A DNA stretch of 64,000 nt from Hydractinia symbiolongicarpus (GCF_029227915.1 NC_079876.1:28741828-28805827); one strand, 5' to 3'; shown: positions 1-12,875, numbered from the stretch's first letter. The notes: generated from the sequence alone by a model not told the origin. Made by a program: numbers and translations.

Positions 1-159
1 CATTTGCCATTTGTGTCAAATGTGTCATTCTTATGGACACGATACCACGTTTTTAAGCCAATCATAAACACATTCAGGGGGAGAACCAATAATTAGCCTT
101 GTAACAGCATAGGTATACCAGTATTAGCTGGTACAGGTTAATTATATATACAGTGTATA

Positions 160-980
160 CAGGCCATTTCTTGAGACGAGTGCGATCGCACCGGCACTCG
201 CCCGCACACTCGTAAAAAGATTTACGAGTGCTTTTTATCGCACTCGTGAATTTTTTCTTTTTCTAAAATATTACAAAGCGATGAAAAAGGCTATTACGCT
301 GATTACATAACATTCATTCCTTCGTGATTGATTTGTTTAAAAAGTATAGAGAACATTAAAGTCGGCCCCTTTCCTTCATGCTGACACTCTTATGCTCAGC
401 TGGTGCATTACACTGAGACTCGAACAAAAGACGGAAGACCATTTGGAACCATGCCATGAGTCAGTCCGACCTTCATCGTCACAGAGAATACTGCGAGAAG
501 AGTGCCCACTCATGCAAGTTAAATGTAACCAGAACATGGGAGAGGTTAGGTGTCCTGTACCTTAATAGAGCTTTCGGACGAATGTTCTCGTGATGTAATA
601 CCAAAGAAAAAACATGTTGAATAAAGTTTAAAAAATCTTTTTAAAAGCGGAAAGAGAAATAAAAAATGTCTAGAAATATATTTAAAGCCACAAACATATA
701 GCGAATCAGCCAACACATCATCACGTTCAACGTTGTTTCAACCTTGCACTTATGGTTAATATGTTTTACCATGGTTTTACAAAATTCATTTGTATACAGC
801 TTAAATAACATATAACGTTTAAACGAATAACGTTTATAACGAATATGCAAATATTCGTTATAAACGTCGCACTTGTAAATTTTGCTTACGAATGCGATTT
901 TCGCACACCATAGCACTCATAATTTTTTTAGCGGGTGCTTTTTGTAGCTCTGGCATAGTTTTATTCAAGAAATGGCCTGT
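160..980. mobile_element. Non-autonomous TIR element with 6-bp target duplication
   Basis: The left end begins CAGGCCATTTCTTGA and the right end is its reverse complement, TCAAGAAATGGCCTG. Both are flanked by the same six bases, TGTATA, at 154-159 and 980-985, which looks like a target-site duplication. The roughly 820-bp interior has no transposase-like reading frame; the 91-aa minus-strand frame at 641-916 resembles nothing I know. It is therefore a miniature, non-autonomous DNA transposon. The superfamily is not clear: six bases is unusual for hAT or Tc1, and would fit Dada or a degraded 8-bp hAT site. Confidence 0.65.
830..865. repeat. Perfect palindrome inside the first TIR element
   Basis: CGTTTATAACGAATAT is followed after a few bases by ATATTCGTTATAAACG, so about 16 bases on each side can pair into a hairpin with a very short loop. 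It lies near the right end of the element at 160-980 and may be a subterminal hairpin of that element. Confidence 0.7.
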
Positions 981-1008
981 GTATAACAGTATAATTAGCC
1001 ATTTATAC

Positions 1009-2461
1009 AGTACCGCCTGCATGTAACTTTACATGTACAAAAGTTTTACGACCTGATGTAACGATCTCATATCTACATAAAGAACTTTCACGCATTATTT
1101 GTTTACACATGAACTTAATTCCTTTCTACTGTTATCATTGTGCGTGAATCATAGCAATAAGATTTGATGAATCCATTTGTTGTCACATGTAACATGCATG
1201 TTATTGTTTAAATGTGTTAAAGATCGCGAAGGCTATTGAAATATATTATTTTAGAAAAGCGAACGAACATGACACTTAAAATTTAAAAAAATAATTGCTT
1301 CTACTTTTTAAAACTTTTAGTAATATTTCTTTATCATCGAAGCATATTTTTTAACATGCAAAACTTTTTAAATTTATTCTTTTAAAATGCAACATTTAAC
1401 AGCGCAAACGGAAAAACCCTACTTTTAGGACTTTTTCCTTCACGATAAGATTTCGAAAAAAATTCAATTTCAATACCGAAGAAAAAAATATATAAAATGT
1501 AACTTTTGATGTTCTTGACAGATCTAAACACTAATTCTGAGAACATTTTGTTTTTGCATTGAGTTCTAAAAAAGCTTTTCTATTGCCGTTTTTCGTTCTT
1601 GAATTTTAAAAACGCGATGTAAAAAAGCTTTTCTATTGCCGTTCTTCGTTCCTAAATTTTTAAAATGCAGTCTAAAAAAGCGTTTCTATTGCCACTTTTC
1701 GTTCTTAAACTTTTAAAATGCGTTCAAAAAAAGCTTTTCTATCGCCGTTCTTCGTTTTTAAGCTTTTAAAACGCGATCTAAAAAAGCATTTCTATCGCTG
1801 TTCTTCGTTCTTAAATTTTTAAAATGCAATCTAAGCAAGCTTTTCCATCGCCGCTTTTTATTCTTACATTTTTAATACTTGATCTAAAAAAGCATTTGTA
1901 ACGCTGCTTTTTGTTCTTAGTTCAAGCTTCTGATCATTAACAATGTTTTTATTTCGTTCGTTTTCATTTCCCGGAGGCAAATTGTAATTTTTGTCGAAAC
2001 GCTAACTTTTATAAGAAAATTGTTTGCGCGATTTTTTAGGAGTTACGAATATTTTATGTGCGAAATATAACATTTAGCTTTGTGTAAAAAGAAATAAAAT
2101 TGCACGCACACTTTCGTAAAACACGAGCATCAGAGAAAACATAACATTTTTAAACGAATGGTTTAACATTACTGTTCATGAGTAAAAACAATAGATACTT
2201 AAATCTTTGTTAAACTTTATTTTTTCTCGTTGATCTCTTGACAACTACAGCAACTATAAATGCAACAATGGGACACACGCAGTTCACATGAGCTAATTAA
2301 ATTTCGCGAACAAGACATGAACTCTATTGTTTTCAACATGCAAAAATAGCTCATGTATTTAACAATAGGTTAACGATAACAACAAAAGTTCTGACGCTAC
2401 CGAAAGCTCATGCAAATGTGAAAACTATTGCATACATGTAAAGTTACATTTGGGCGGTACT
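1009..2461. mobile_element. TIR element carrying a 53-bp minisatellite (copy A)
   Basis: The left end reads AGTACCGCCTGCATGTAACT and the right end, reverse-complemented, reads AGTACCGCCCAAATGTAACT, followed on both sides by TTACATGTA. The inverted repeats are thus about 30 bp with a few mismatches. The interior has no coding capacity and contains a run of about 53-bp repeats. The same repeat unit occurs in two other TIR elements in this window whose ends differ. No clear target duplication is visible. Confidence 0.6.
1560..1925. repeat. 53-bp minisatellite, about 7 degenerate copies
   Basis: Each unit contains CTATTGCCG or CTATCGCCG, then TTTTTCGTTCTT, then TTTTAAAATGCG and an A-rich spacer with AAAAAAGC. 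Unit spacing is about 53-54 bases. Related arrays lie at 15476-15725 and 37815-38237, and a lone inverted unit near 40560-40665. Confidence 0.75.
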
Positions 2462-3037
2462 CTAAATACAGGTTATTATATTCTATGCCATACAAACCAG
2501 CACCAGAAGATTTGAGCAGGAAAAAAGACAAGTTAGATTTGCACTGGTGCAAATTTAAAGAATTTTAAATGTTTTTATATGTATACACAAAAAAACAGCA
2601 CAGGAAAAAAAATCATAACAAATAAGAATGTATATTTTCCAAGTTGTTAACTCTTGTCTAAAACTATTTATAACAGTGAAACTAATATTTTATTTCTATA
2701 AATTATATTTATATATCACAAACACGATGAAGAAAATTATAATCTTAGACAACTACACAAGATGTACAGTTTATTTTTTTACCACATCCTTGCTTATTTT
2801 TTTTGGAATGCTTTTTTTACATCCTACAGAATAACGTCACAAAAGTTGGTAATTTACCAAATGGAAAATTGTCATTAACACTGTGACCTTGGTACCAATT
2901 TAGCCTTAAATTAAAAAAATCACGTGGTTCATGTTTACACTATGATAAACAATTTGTTATTAATCATTAGTTCTCCTTTAATTTTTTTTTAATTGCTGTT
3001 TAGTTAAAATGAAATAAAACAATGCCATAACTGTGAT
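2462..3037. other. 5' flank of CCDC24; no gene seen
   Basis: This is the region between element A and the CCDC24 start codon. It contains a short palindrome near 2536-2560 (TTTGCACTGGTGCAAAT) and AT-rich sequence. The 68-aa frame at 2628-2834 has no recognisable features and is not called. A promoter must lie here or further upstream, but no TATA or initiator element can be assigned. Confidence 0.4.
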
Positions 3038-6000
3038 ATGTATAAGTTTGAAAACTTTTGTGTCCGAGAATCAATATGGGAAAACATTGAAAGTCTAACT
3101 AATTGTGTGGAAGAAAAAAATCAAATTAAAAAGGCTATTGGCGAATCTTTGGTTGATGAGACACTTGATTTACATCAAGAGGTAGGTTTGGCAAGTAAAA
3201 ATGTTAATTTCATGTTTATAGTGTGTTTAGCTTAAAGCTTGTACTCATTATTGAAAATCAACTTAAAGTATATATTGTGCTGATTGTGAAAATAATATTA
3301 TTTTATATATTTGACTGAATGTTACCATGAATTTGACTGAATGTTACCATAGTTCCGGGTTAACCAAGCCATGATAATAAAATTGGGAAGATAGTGTGCT
3401 GTATCAGCTGTTGGATGTTGCAGAAAATTGTCTGATAGAACCCAGTCATAATTGGGGCTGCATAGCTCAGAAGAAACATTAAATACTTTAGTCTTCCTTA
3501 TCTAAGCTATAGCCTCTCCTGGCTGTCCTTAATTGCTATTGTTGTGCAGAAACAAAAATAACAACATGCTATATGAAAGTATATTTCTCTTGTTTTTGTT
3601 AACTTCACTTAAGTTTGAGGAAAGGGGGATGATTTCAGGTTCGGTATCAGGGAGCCCCAAACCAGATGTGTGTTTCCATCGTGTTTCTGTGGAAAAACTA
3701 ACTCGTTGGGGTGTCTCTTGTGAAATTGCAACCCTCTTAGCGAATCTTGTAAAAAGCCTACATCTGAGTGACTCTCACAGAAACGCCTAAATCTCAGTGA
3801 ATCTTGCAAAAACACCTACATCTCAGTGAACCTCACGGAAACGCCTACATCTCATCGACTTGTGGAATCACCATCTTAGCAAATCTCTTAGAAATGTCTC
3901 ATTTGTTAGAGAAACATACAGTGAAGGCCACTATGTTACAAATTTAAACTTTGTGGGTATGGACTTGTTAGAAGCATATTTTGATTGGCATATATTTTTT
4001 GGTTTATTTAAAAACAAAGTGTTCTTTTTTTTTCACTTTTGGATGTGGCCCAGGCTGACATCATCACTTTTCTGGTGAGTAAAATATTAATGTTGGATTT
4101 TTTTACTTTTTTAATTCATAGATAATATAAAAACAGGTAAAAAAACCATTAATAAACCCAACTTCTTATAAAATATTGGAGATTTTTCTAAAATTCAGGG
4201 GGTAAACGTTTTTGCGTTAGGGATAAGGTATTTGTTATTTGTGAGTAGAGGTAATTCAAAAAGAGAGTAAAAATGCCTGTTTAAATAAGCATTAGTCGTT
4301 TGTTTAAACTAATGTTATATGCCCCCTGTTTTAGTGAAGTATATAAAAATAGTCATTATAATCAAGATCTCCACCAGCTTCATTTTTTTTATCATCATTG
4401 TTTTGACATTCAAGGCATGCACACATGTTATGAATTATGGGTGCAAAGATTCTAGTTATACTTTCGTCATTCCTTTCAGGATAAGGGTCTGAGAGTTAAC
4501 AAATATTTTGGCCATGTGGTATATTGCATCTAATCACAACAAGAGAAAATTATCTAGGGACAACAATATTTTAGCATTTTTTGTACTTGTTGAAAGTAGA
4601 ATACTTATCATGGACAATTTTGTTTGGTAGAAAGAAATATTATGTATTACGTATAAATTATTAATATGGAGCACAAATTATTTTTGTTTAGGGATGCCAA
4701 GGCACTAAATCCTACTATTTTTCTAACAACCAGGTGATAACACATATAAGTAACAGTTCTAACAGACAAAAAAATCGCCTGTCAAAATAACCTGAAGGTT
4801 ACAATGGCTTTACGATCATAATGTTTTTCTTATGGCAGCCAATTTTTCAAAGAAACAAATAATCTATGTAAACATGTAACAGAAGCGAGGGACGAAGGCA
4901 ACATATAGGTTCTTGAATTTGTTGGTGTTTAGCCATTTTTGCAAGTTGCTTTTTTGTTTTTTTTACTGAATTCTTTCCAAATAAATCCTGACAAGGGTAC
5001 ACACTAAACATAGCACATGGCAATTTAAAAAGAGCAAGTTTTAGTGTGGCTTAGAATTTATCATTTTAATCATCAAGTTGGGAATTCTTGTGTTTGAAAT
5101 GGAAATGTTGTTTTGACACAAAATTTGTAGTTTATATTTTTATATAAATATCACACTTTATATTTTGTTATTATTCCAAGATTGATTCTGTTTTCTTTCA
5201 TTTCGCTTTTTCAAAATCATGTTCAACTGGGTCTTGCATTTGTTCTGTACCAGACTTTTTTTGAAATTTTGAACTCAAACATAGTATACGAAGTGCAAGT
5301 CCTGGATTGTTGCAAATTGTAAAAGTGATTTTAAAGCATTGGGTTTTCTTCAACAAAATGTGGAAATCCTGATCCTGATCCTTGCCTGATTTTTTCTTCA
5401 AAGGTCATTTAACACAGTTTTAGAGCCCTGCTCTGGGTTAAAAAAAGAGTGTAATAGTTTTTTTAAATTCCTTATTTTTTTTATGAGTTTTATCAGGTTT
5501 GATTTGCTCAAGAAAGAAAAAAAAAATTTATGGCAGATCAGGGGATCTAGCAGTGGGAAAATGGTGCTATTCCACCACTTTATTTCTCTAAAACAAGATG
5601 TCCCAATCGTGAATCCCCTGTTAAATTCATAGCATCTTTAACTGCCATCGGAAACTCCGTCAATAATATTGTGTTATTCTACCATAACAGGACTTACCAT
5701 CTCAGTGCTTTCTGTAATCATAGAGCATGTTTTAGACTTTTGAGCATGATTCCCATTTATTTAATAAACAGGATTAACACAGTTACATGCTAGTGTTTTT
5801 GGGGGTTCTGACTGTCATATTCAGCGACTGTTGCCCAATCAAAACAGGCTTAAATAATAATAATAAAATACTGAATATTGAATATTATCCATTGTTTGGT
5901 GTATTGTTTTAGAAGCTAATTTACAAAGATTTTGAAAATTGTATACTTTGCTTCACCCCTGTATTTTGCTTTAGGTGGCAATTTTGTATGAAATATGGAA

Positions 6001-9000
6001 AGAATATCATGAAGAAGGTAATAATTCAGGTATATATAAATATATATGTGTGTAAATTCATACCACATGTTTTAATTAATTCTTTTTAAGTTTTTAGAAC
6101 ACTTAATTCATAACGAATTTGTTAATAAGTTTTAAGTTTATGTCAGATGTCATCAAAATCTCCCTAAAATCATTTTGTTGGAATTATTAAAACACAAGCT
6201 ATATCGTTAAATTGTATTTAAAATTATATAGGATGAAATGCATTAAATTGTAAGCTAGTGGAGCAACCTTTTAATCGTGCAGCCTTGATAGACTTTTTGA
6301 AAACAGAAAACAAAAGTATACATGACTAGCTATGTTTTGGCTAGAAGTATAGCTTCAAAACTTCGAAATTAATAAATTTGAGATCATATTACTTATTAAA
6401 TCACTTTAGGGTTTAAAAATGAATCAGGATACTGTAGTAAATTGGATATGAACCATGCTACTATAATTCATTATGAACAAATTACTTTTTAAAATCTGTA
6501 TGAGGACTACAGTTGTGGGATTCAGCACAATCTTGAAAAAATTAGAAAATTAGTGTTTCCATTCTAACCTGTGCAGTCTCACTCCACACTGAAACAGAAT
6601 TGGGTCTTAATTGCAAGTGTAAACCAATTTTACACATGCAAAAAATTTATTTTTTGTAGACAGACTGATTGAAGAATAAAAAATTGTGCGCTTAGACACT
6701 GTAAAAACCATTTTAGCCATGCGATTTGTGGCACATCTTGCCTTTTTCTGCATTGACAGAAAATGTGACTTTATGCAGTAAATCTTGTTTTTTAAGTGAG
6801 TAACAACATGCTACCTGAGCCGCCACTACAAAGAGAAAATCTGGAGAAGCAAATTGGTTTGTTAGTGAAGTTGTTGCAACAAAAGGTTGCAAAGCAAGGT
6901 GGAAGGTATAGTATAAACATGATAGCAATTTGGTGTTTTTTCAACCAATAGAAATTGTAGAAATGTTTTGTATGGTCGTTCATGTTTCTAACTGTTGAAA
7001 AAGAACATGTCAAGGAGTATCAAATCTTGATGCTGTATCTTTTGATTGATACTACTTTGATCGCGAAATAACAAGATCTAATTTTCTAAATACATAAGTA
7101 CAGATTTTCTTTGTATAGCTCCTTCTGCCAAGACTATTTAGCCTTCACCTTCTAATAGATTCCCCTAAAGAGGCTTGAAAGCGTTATTTGTCCCCTATCT
7201 TTATTTTTTTCTGCATTCTATAAAACTCCTGTCTAAAACATTTCTAAAATTTTTTATCTGTTTTCATGTCTTGTACAATTTTTCGCTTCACTGCGGTATT
7301 ATTTATATGTGATAGTATTTTTACAACTATTCAGGCCAAGCAAGGCATAATTTCAAAATTTTTAAGTAGGTTTTAAGTAAAACATAGAACGAATATTTAT
7401 TCTTCGACTTGATTTTTTAAAAACATTACTGACGTCGACAAATTCAATCATTCAAGTTTTATGATTTAAGGCCAAACACAAGAGAAGTTATGGGGGTCGT
7501 GCATATTTGACCCCCACCCACCCTTGTCTCCACGCGCACTCTTGGCCTTAATAAAGTGTTTGTGAAATTAATTCTAGCTGTTCCTCGAGCTATGAATTCA
7601 AGTTGTTAATATATGGATCACTTAAATAAATACAATATTTCATAGATCTCTTGGTGTTACATTAACAGATGAAGAAAGAGCTTTAGTCAAAAATGTTGCT
7701 AAACGTAAGTGTCCAACATCTTGTCAAACATGTGGTATGTTATTTTAATTGAACTCTTCACTTTGCTAATGTGATATTCTTATAAGAAACCAATACTCTT
7801 TGATTTAAGAAGATATTGTTGTATTTAATACTAGCCAAAAGAACTCTCCTCATCTGTGTCCGTGACAGGCAAAGTCGATGTGTTTATTTCCCTTTGATGA
7901 TGTCGTAAAAGTTATGTCTAATATGGTAAATTTTCTGACGTTACGGCGCGACGTCAATATCACTACTTTAACGTCAATATCTTATATTAAATTAATGATG
8001 CCATTACAGTGCACTTAAAACTTTGAGGCCAAATAACTTGGAAACGAGGTTGTGACGTCAATGTTTTTTCACCGCGTGGGTAACTAGGGACCACCTAGGA
8101 CCAATTTGAGTTAGTTTCCCAAACCTGGGTCCCCAAATCCATTTTGGAATGGACGGGTTGATGACGTCATCAAAAATATTTAAACTCCTCTGCAACCGTT
8201 TGTCAAAAGTACATGATCATATACGTTTTCTTGATCAGCACTTTAAGCTCTACACATTACAGGCATCGGATCAACTAAATTTCGCAAAATTATTTTTTGT
8301 ATATGCAATGCTAACGTCAGCAAAAAATCTAAAACAACTTATTTTTTCATTGCTCTCTGCCAAGCGGATTTCTCCATGGGCTTTATCGACTAGTCTTGTA
8401 TATTACAGAGCTTAAACAAATTATTTTTGTGTAACACGTACATGAAACCGAATGAGGCTATAGCATAAAAGGAAGGCTAAAACATGGAACCATTGCTATG
8501 GTTTGGATACGACAACTACAAACGCTAAAACTAGATGTCTAAATTTTTTAGAAAGTTCAAAGCAACAACTTTCGTCAGCTTCCTCCAGTCACACAACACC
8601 ATCAAGTGGATATGACTCAAGGTGTTCATCTTCATTATCTGTTGATTTGAATGTTTTGCAAGATAGTATAAACATGATGGAAATGGACAAAATTGTGCAA
8701 CCCCTTCAGTAAGTGCCTTATATTGTTTTTTAGTCTTCAATCGGTAACGATCTACAAGGTAACGATACATGAAAATATAAAACGCTCGATAAGGATACAC
8801 AAGATAGCGAAATACGAAAATTTGCGACGCTAAAAAAATTATTGTAATCTCTAATCGGTAACGATGTACAGGATACCGGTACACGAATGTTTACGTCGCT
8901 CGAAAATGTGTTTAGTCTCTACTCGGTAAGGATACACAAAATAGCGAAACACGAAAATTTACGACGCTAGAAAATTATTTTAATCTCTAATCGATAAGGA

Positions 9001-11105
9001 TGTACAAAATATCGATACACGAATATTTACGACGCTCTCAAATTATTTTAGTCTCTAATTAGTAAGGGTGTACAAGATAGCGATACAGGAATATATACGA
9101 AGGTTGCAAATTATTTGAATCTCTAATCATTAACGATGCGCATAATAGCGATACAGGAATATTTACGACACTCGCAAATTTTTTTAGTCTGTAATCGACA
9201 AGGATGTACAAGATAGCTAGAATGTGGGTTCTCTTGTTAAGTTGCACTTGCTAAAACTTTACACTTTATTCACAAAAAAGTCTTTAAAGCCTTTATTTAA
9301 GACGACAGAATTTGTTTGCCTTTATTGTGTAAAGCTTGATCGAAATATATATACGATAATATGTGTCTTTGACGAACGGTTGATTAAAGGTAAAGGTTTT
9401 TTGCTGACGTCGTCAACGGTTGGATAGACCCATCTTGCCACCAACACCAACGTAATGTTTATATAGCTGATGACTTATTTTTTCGAATTTGCGCATTGTT
9501 TAGCAGAAAAAACATCTCCTTTGAACAGCTGAAATTTAGCCTGGCTCGGTACCTTAAGCCAATAGGAAGTGTAGAAGTGTTTTTACCAAACCTGTTGACG
9601 ATGGTTATGATAACCCATCTTTTTTGTGTAGGGAAGATTTTGAAGACGAACGAAAAGGATTGCTTCAAGACATCCAGTACATTCAAGTATGTCTTATTAG
9701 TTTGTTAGTTTGTTTGTGAAATATAATAATAGTGAAAATTTTGACAATGACCTTAACAACATCTAGAACGACAACGTATCCGATATTACCGATATTACCG
9801 ATATCTAGACAACAACAAAATGTAGCGACATCACGATAGCTATATGAAAACGCTGTTTACTTCAACGACAGGAGGATTTTTATAGCAACAACAACTACGA
9901 GATATTCAGATTGATAAAAACTTTATTTGCTTTAGGATGCATTGATATATGAGGGTGAGGAAGAAAACAAAAGACGGAAACAACGGTCGCCGACATTGAC
10001 AGGTACTGTTCTCTCACCAAACTTCTTCTCAAACTTTTTTTCTGCCTGTTTCTTATTTTCTCCTGATAATTTTTTAAATAGAGCTACGTCGATTAAGTAG
10101 CAAATTGGAAAAAGAAGTGTTACTAGACGACCCATTTAAATTTTCCGCTGTCTCTTCCGATATCAACCCACCGCATTGTGGTATGTCGTCCATCCAGCGA
10201 AGGTAACTATGAGTTCATAATAAGATCGTTTGTTAACGTAATCGTGCAATGATTTAAAAGGATCTCAAGCATTACCCCACATGTAGCCTCACTATCCCAA
10301 GACCCAAACTTGTTGCTCGGAGTAAAAAACTTAGCCTCGATCAGCGAAATTAAATACCCGCGAAAATTCTTCAAAAACATTTTCCGCGGATGTAAACAGA
10401 TTGATTTTAAATTTTTTTCAAACGTTTCTATAGGAGTCTTGTAAATAAAATCTGCATCCTCATTCAGATTTTATTCACAATTTTTGAGATGAATGACGAA
10501 GTTGATATCTGCAGAAATGCTTTTGCATGTTTTGATGATGAATTGATTGAATAAACAAATAAAACTTTAAAAGTATTAACTTCCTTATATTAGTTTCCTC
10601 ATTCTACCTGTTATTCAAAGATTAAAAATAACAAAAAAATAACAAAAAACCTATTTTAAAACTTCATCCGCGAAATTAAATACCCGCGAAATATACCATT
10701 TTAGCCATTCGCGAAATTAAATACCCGCGAATTTTTGTATGTTTTGTTTCATTGCTTTTCTTTTTTTTCTTTTCTTTTCGTTGTCCTGAAAGCGTCATTA
10801 TTTTGATTCTTGTTCTATTTAGTCCTTCTACCGAAATACATTCGAAGATGTCACCATCACCGCCAAGTACTGCATGCACGTCATCCTTCCGTCGTAATCA
10901 CGTCTTGTCGCCGTTAAACTCACCCGGAAAGTTAGTAGCAGCTAAAACATTTTCGTTACCTTTAAAGGGAGAACGCGAGGTACGGAAAGACGACAATGGT
11001 AATATTCATCAACTGTTACCTTCGCCTCCAACGGGTGAAAAAAGTAACTTTAAACCAAATGTGACAAAGCTACAAAATCACGTTCATAATGAGATTGCAA
11101 GCTAA
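3038..11105 (+). CDS. CCDC24: CCDC24-like coiled-coil protein, nine exons, 349 aa
   Basis: Exons: 3038-3181, 5975-6029, 6797-6905, 7646-7704, 8552-8708, 9632-9686, 9936-10002, 10082-10202, 10823-11105. All introns are GT-AG, and the exons sum to 1050 nt in one open frame with a TAA stop. The identification rests on recalled vertebrate CCDC24. The N-terminus (residues 6-53) has the pattern SIWENIES...IKKAIGESLVD...LHQEVAILY. A middle helix has DLNVLQDSINMMEMDKIV (about 154-171), then a heptad-like helix EDFEDERKGLLQDI (175-188) and a coiled coil ELRRLSSKLEKEVLL (216-230). The C-terminal ~95 residues are Ser/Pro-rich and probably disordered. Vertebrate CCDC24 is slightly shorter and its function is poorly known; presence in a non-vertebrate suggests an ancient role. 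Alternative: exon 2 could end at 6017, which keeps frame but drops four residues. Upstream non-coding exons cannot be excluded. Confidence 0.85.
3750..3865. repeat. Short tandem repeat of about 34 bp in CCDC24 intron 1
   Basis: Three to four degenerate copies of a unit containing CCTACATCTCAGTGAA and CTCACAGAAACG follow each other. Overlapping 68-85-aa frames on both strands here come from the repeat and are not called as genes. The rest of intron 1 (3182-5974) is AT-rich sequence in which I see no gene. Confidence 0.55.
7838..8393 (+). mobile_element. Non-autonomous Helitron-like element (H1) in CCDC24 intron 4
   Basis: The segment has the family's 5' motif TGACAGGCAAAGTCGATG. It ends in a 3' block, CGGATTTCTCCATGGGCT, followed by ATCGACTAG and then T. 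CTAG just before a T, preceded by a hairpin-like block, is the known Helitron 3' signature. The short copy at 50075-50216 has the homologous ending and a better hairpin. The middle (GGGTAACTAGGGACCACCT) recurs in inverted orientation near 48870-48900. No Rep/helicase protein is encoded. The 88-aa frame at 8149-8415 lies within it and is not called. The 5' boundary is uncertain. Confidence 0.55.
8731..9222. repeat. 68-bp tandem repeat, about 7 copies, CCDC24 intron 5
   Basis: Units contain AGTCTCTAATCGGTAAGG, then ATGTACAAGATAGCGATACA and TTTACGACGCTCG, and are spaced 67-69 bases apart. The array begins about 20 bases after the donor site of exon 5 (8708). Minus-strand frames of 62 and 117 aa across it show periodic YRYLV-type residues that reflect only the repeat. 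Confidence 0.8.
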
Positions 11106-11985
11106 CATGGTTCGCTTAGAGTTTTAGTACAGTTTCCTGTTTTTTATCTATATTATCATAAAGCTTGCCCCAAGATTACTCCACCCAAATATAGGTTATG
11201 TAAAACATAATATAAACAAATAAGTTGGTATGTTAAAAGTTTAATATAATATTTATTGGAAGTTTTTCTGGCGTTTTATGCATGTCCTCTTAAATTTTGT
11301 CTAAAGACATATTGAATTGCCTTATCTTTAAAGGGTTGTAAAAAATTCTTATCGGTGCCAGGTTTTTTTGAAAGCTGAGAAGTTTATTTAATTTTTGTAT
11401 ATATTGTCGATAGGTATCTATTATTTGATGTTATAAATGTTAATATATTTTTAAAAGGAAATTCTGTCATTTCTAGTGCATGTAGCCTACCTCGTCCCCA
11501 GGTCTTGTTAGGCTTTTTATATTTAGACGGTGTGCGCCATCCGCCAACATATAAACTTACAAGTCTAGGGGCCGAGGTTGACATGTAGTGTGATGGTAGC
11601 CTTATCTTTTAAGGGTTGTAGAAATTTCCTAATGTAAGACCTAAAAATACCCTGGCGACAAGGTTTTTCTTTCACAGAAAAAATATTTTTCATTCCAACT
11701 TAATTCCAACAAGAAGCCCTGGGGGCTCTAAGAATTTCCGCGCGCTACCAAAATATTTGATGAAAACCTGCTAATTCGTTGTGTTATTGTGCCAAACATT
11801 CGAAGGGGTTTGGTGCATGAACCTCTGAAGATAAAGCCCATCAGTGACATTATATCTTACAACAAACGCAAACAAAACGAAACGTGTCATAATAAACTCA
11901 CATTTTAAAAGAAATTGCTAGCAAAAAATACAGCCTATCATTCATGGTTGAAAGTCTTGCAATTGAAACGTTTATAGTCTTAAAC
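11106..11985. other. Downstream of CCDC24; no gene seen
   Basis: This is AT-rich sequence holding the 3' UTR of CCDC24 and spacer. The segment CCTTATCTTTAAAGGGTTGTA near 11320 recurs with small changes near 11602, so two diverged copies of a short repeat are present. I see no exon of another gene. Confidence 0.4.
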
Positions 11986-11989
11986 GGCA

Positions 11990-12875
11990 TTAGTTGACAA
12001 AAAATCAAAATTTTGATGTGACCATCATTTTCAGCATAATTTTTTTATTAACTGTGTCAATTTTTGTCGAAAATAAAGCAGTTTCAATTTCTGGATAAAT
12101 TTTGGCCTGAAATGACATTTAGGTGGCAAAAACCAAACTTTTGTACCATCATCATTTTCAGCATACTTTATTTGTTAACTGTGCCAGATTTAGCCGATAA
12201 TGAAGTGGTTTTAATTTTTGGACCAATTTTGGCCTAAAATGGCATTTAGGTGACAAAAATCAAAATTTTGATGTCACCATTATGTTCAGCATACTTTTTT
12301 TGTTAACTTTGCCAAATTTTGTTGAAAATGAAGGAGTTTTAATTTTTGGACCAATTTTGGCCTAAAATGACATTTAGATAAGAAGAAATCAAAATTTTGA
12401 TGTCACCATCATGTTCAGCATACTTTTTTTGTTAATTGTGCCAAAATTTGTCAAAAATAAAGTAGTTTTAATTTTTGGACCAATTTTGGCCTAAAATGAC
12501 ATTTAGGTAACAAGAAATCAAAATTTTGATGTCACCATCATGTTCAGCATACTTTATTTGTTTACTGTGCCAAATTTTGTTAAAAATAAAGTAGTTTTAA
12601 TTTTTGGACCAATTTTGGCCTGAAATGACATTTAGGTAAGAAGAAATCAAAATTTTGATGTCACTATCATGTTCAGCATACTTTATTTGTTAACTGTTCC
12701 AAATTTTGTTGAAAATAAAGTAGTTCTAATTTTTGGACCAATTTTGGCCTAAAATGACATTTAGGTGACAAAAATCCCAATTATTATGTCACCATTATGT
12801 TCAACATACTATTTTTGTTAACTGTGCCAAATTTTGTCGAAAACAAATACCAATTTTGGCCTGAAGCGTCAATAC
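11990..12875. repeat. 128-bp tandem repeat, about 7 copies
   Basis: Each unit contains AAAATTTTGATGTCACCATC, then GTTCAGCATACTTT, then TTTTTGGACCAATTTTGGCC and ATGACATTTAGGTGAC. The GGCC landmark recurs at 12104, 12231, 12359, 12488, 12617, 12746 and 12858, giving 127-129 bases per unit, with the last unit shortened. No long open frame runs through it. It lies between CCDC24 and RPF1. Confidence 0.85.

Noticed and set aside
641-916. 91-aa minus-strand frame
   Set aside because: It lies inside the TIR element at 160-980, crosses a palindrome, and shows no domain or splice context.
3533-4078. Frames of 68-85 aa in CCDC24 intron 1
   Set aside because: They overlap a short tandem repeat and have no similarity to the CCDC24 protein; the flanking exon joint is already explained.
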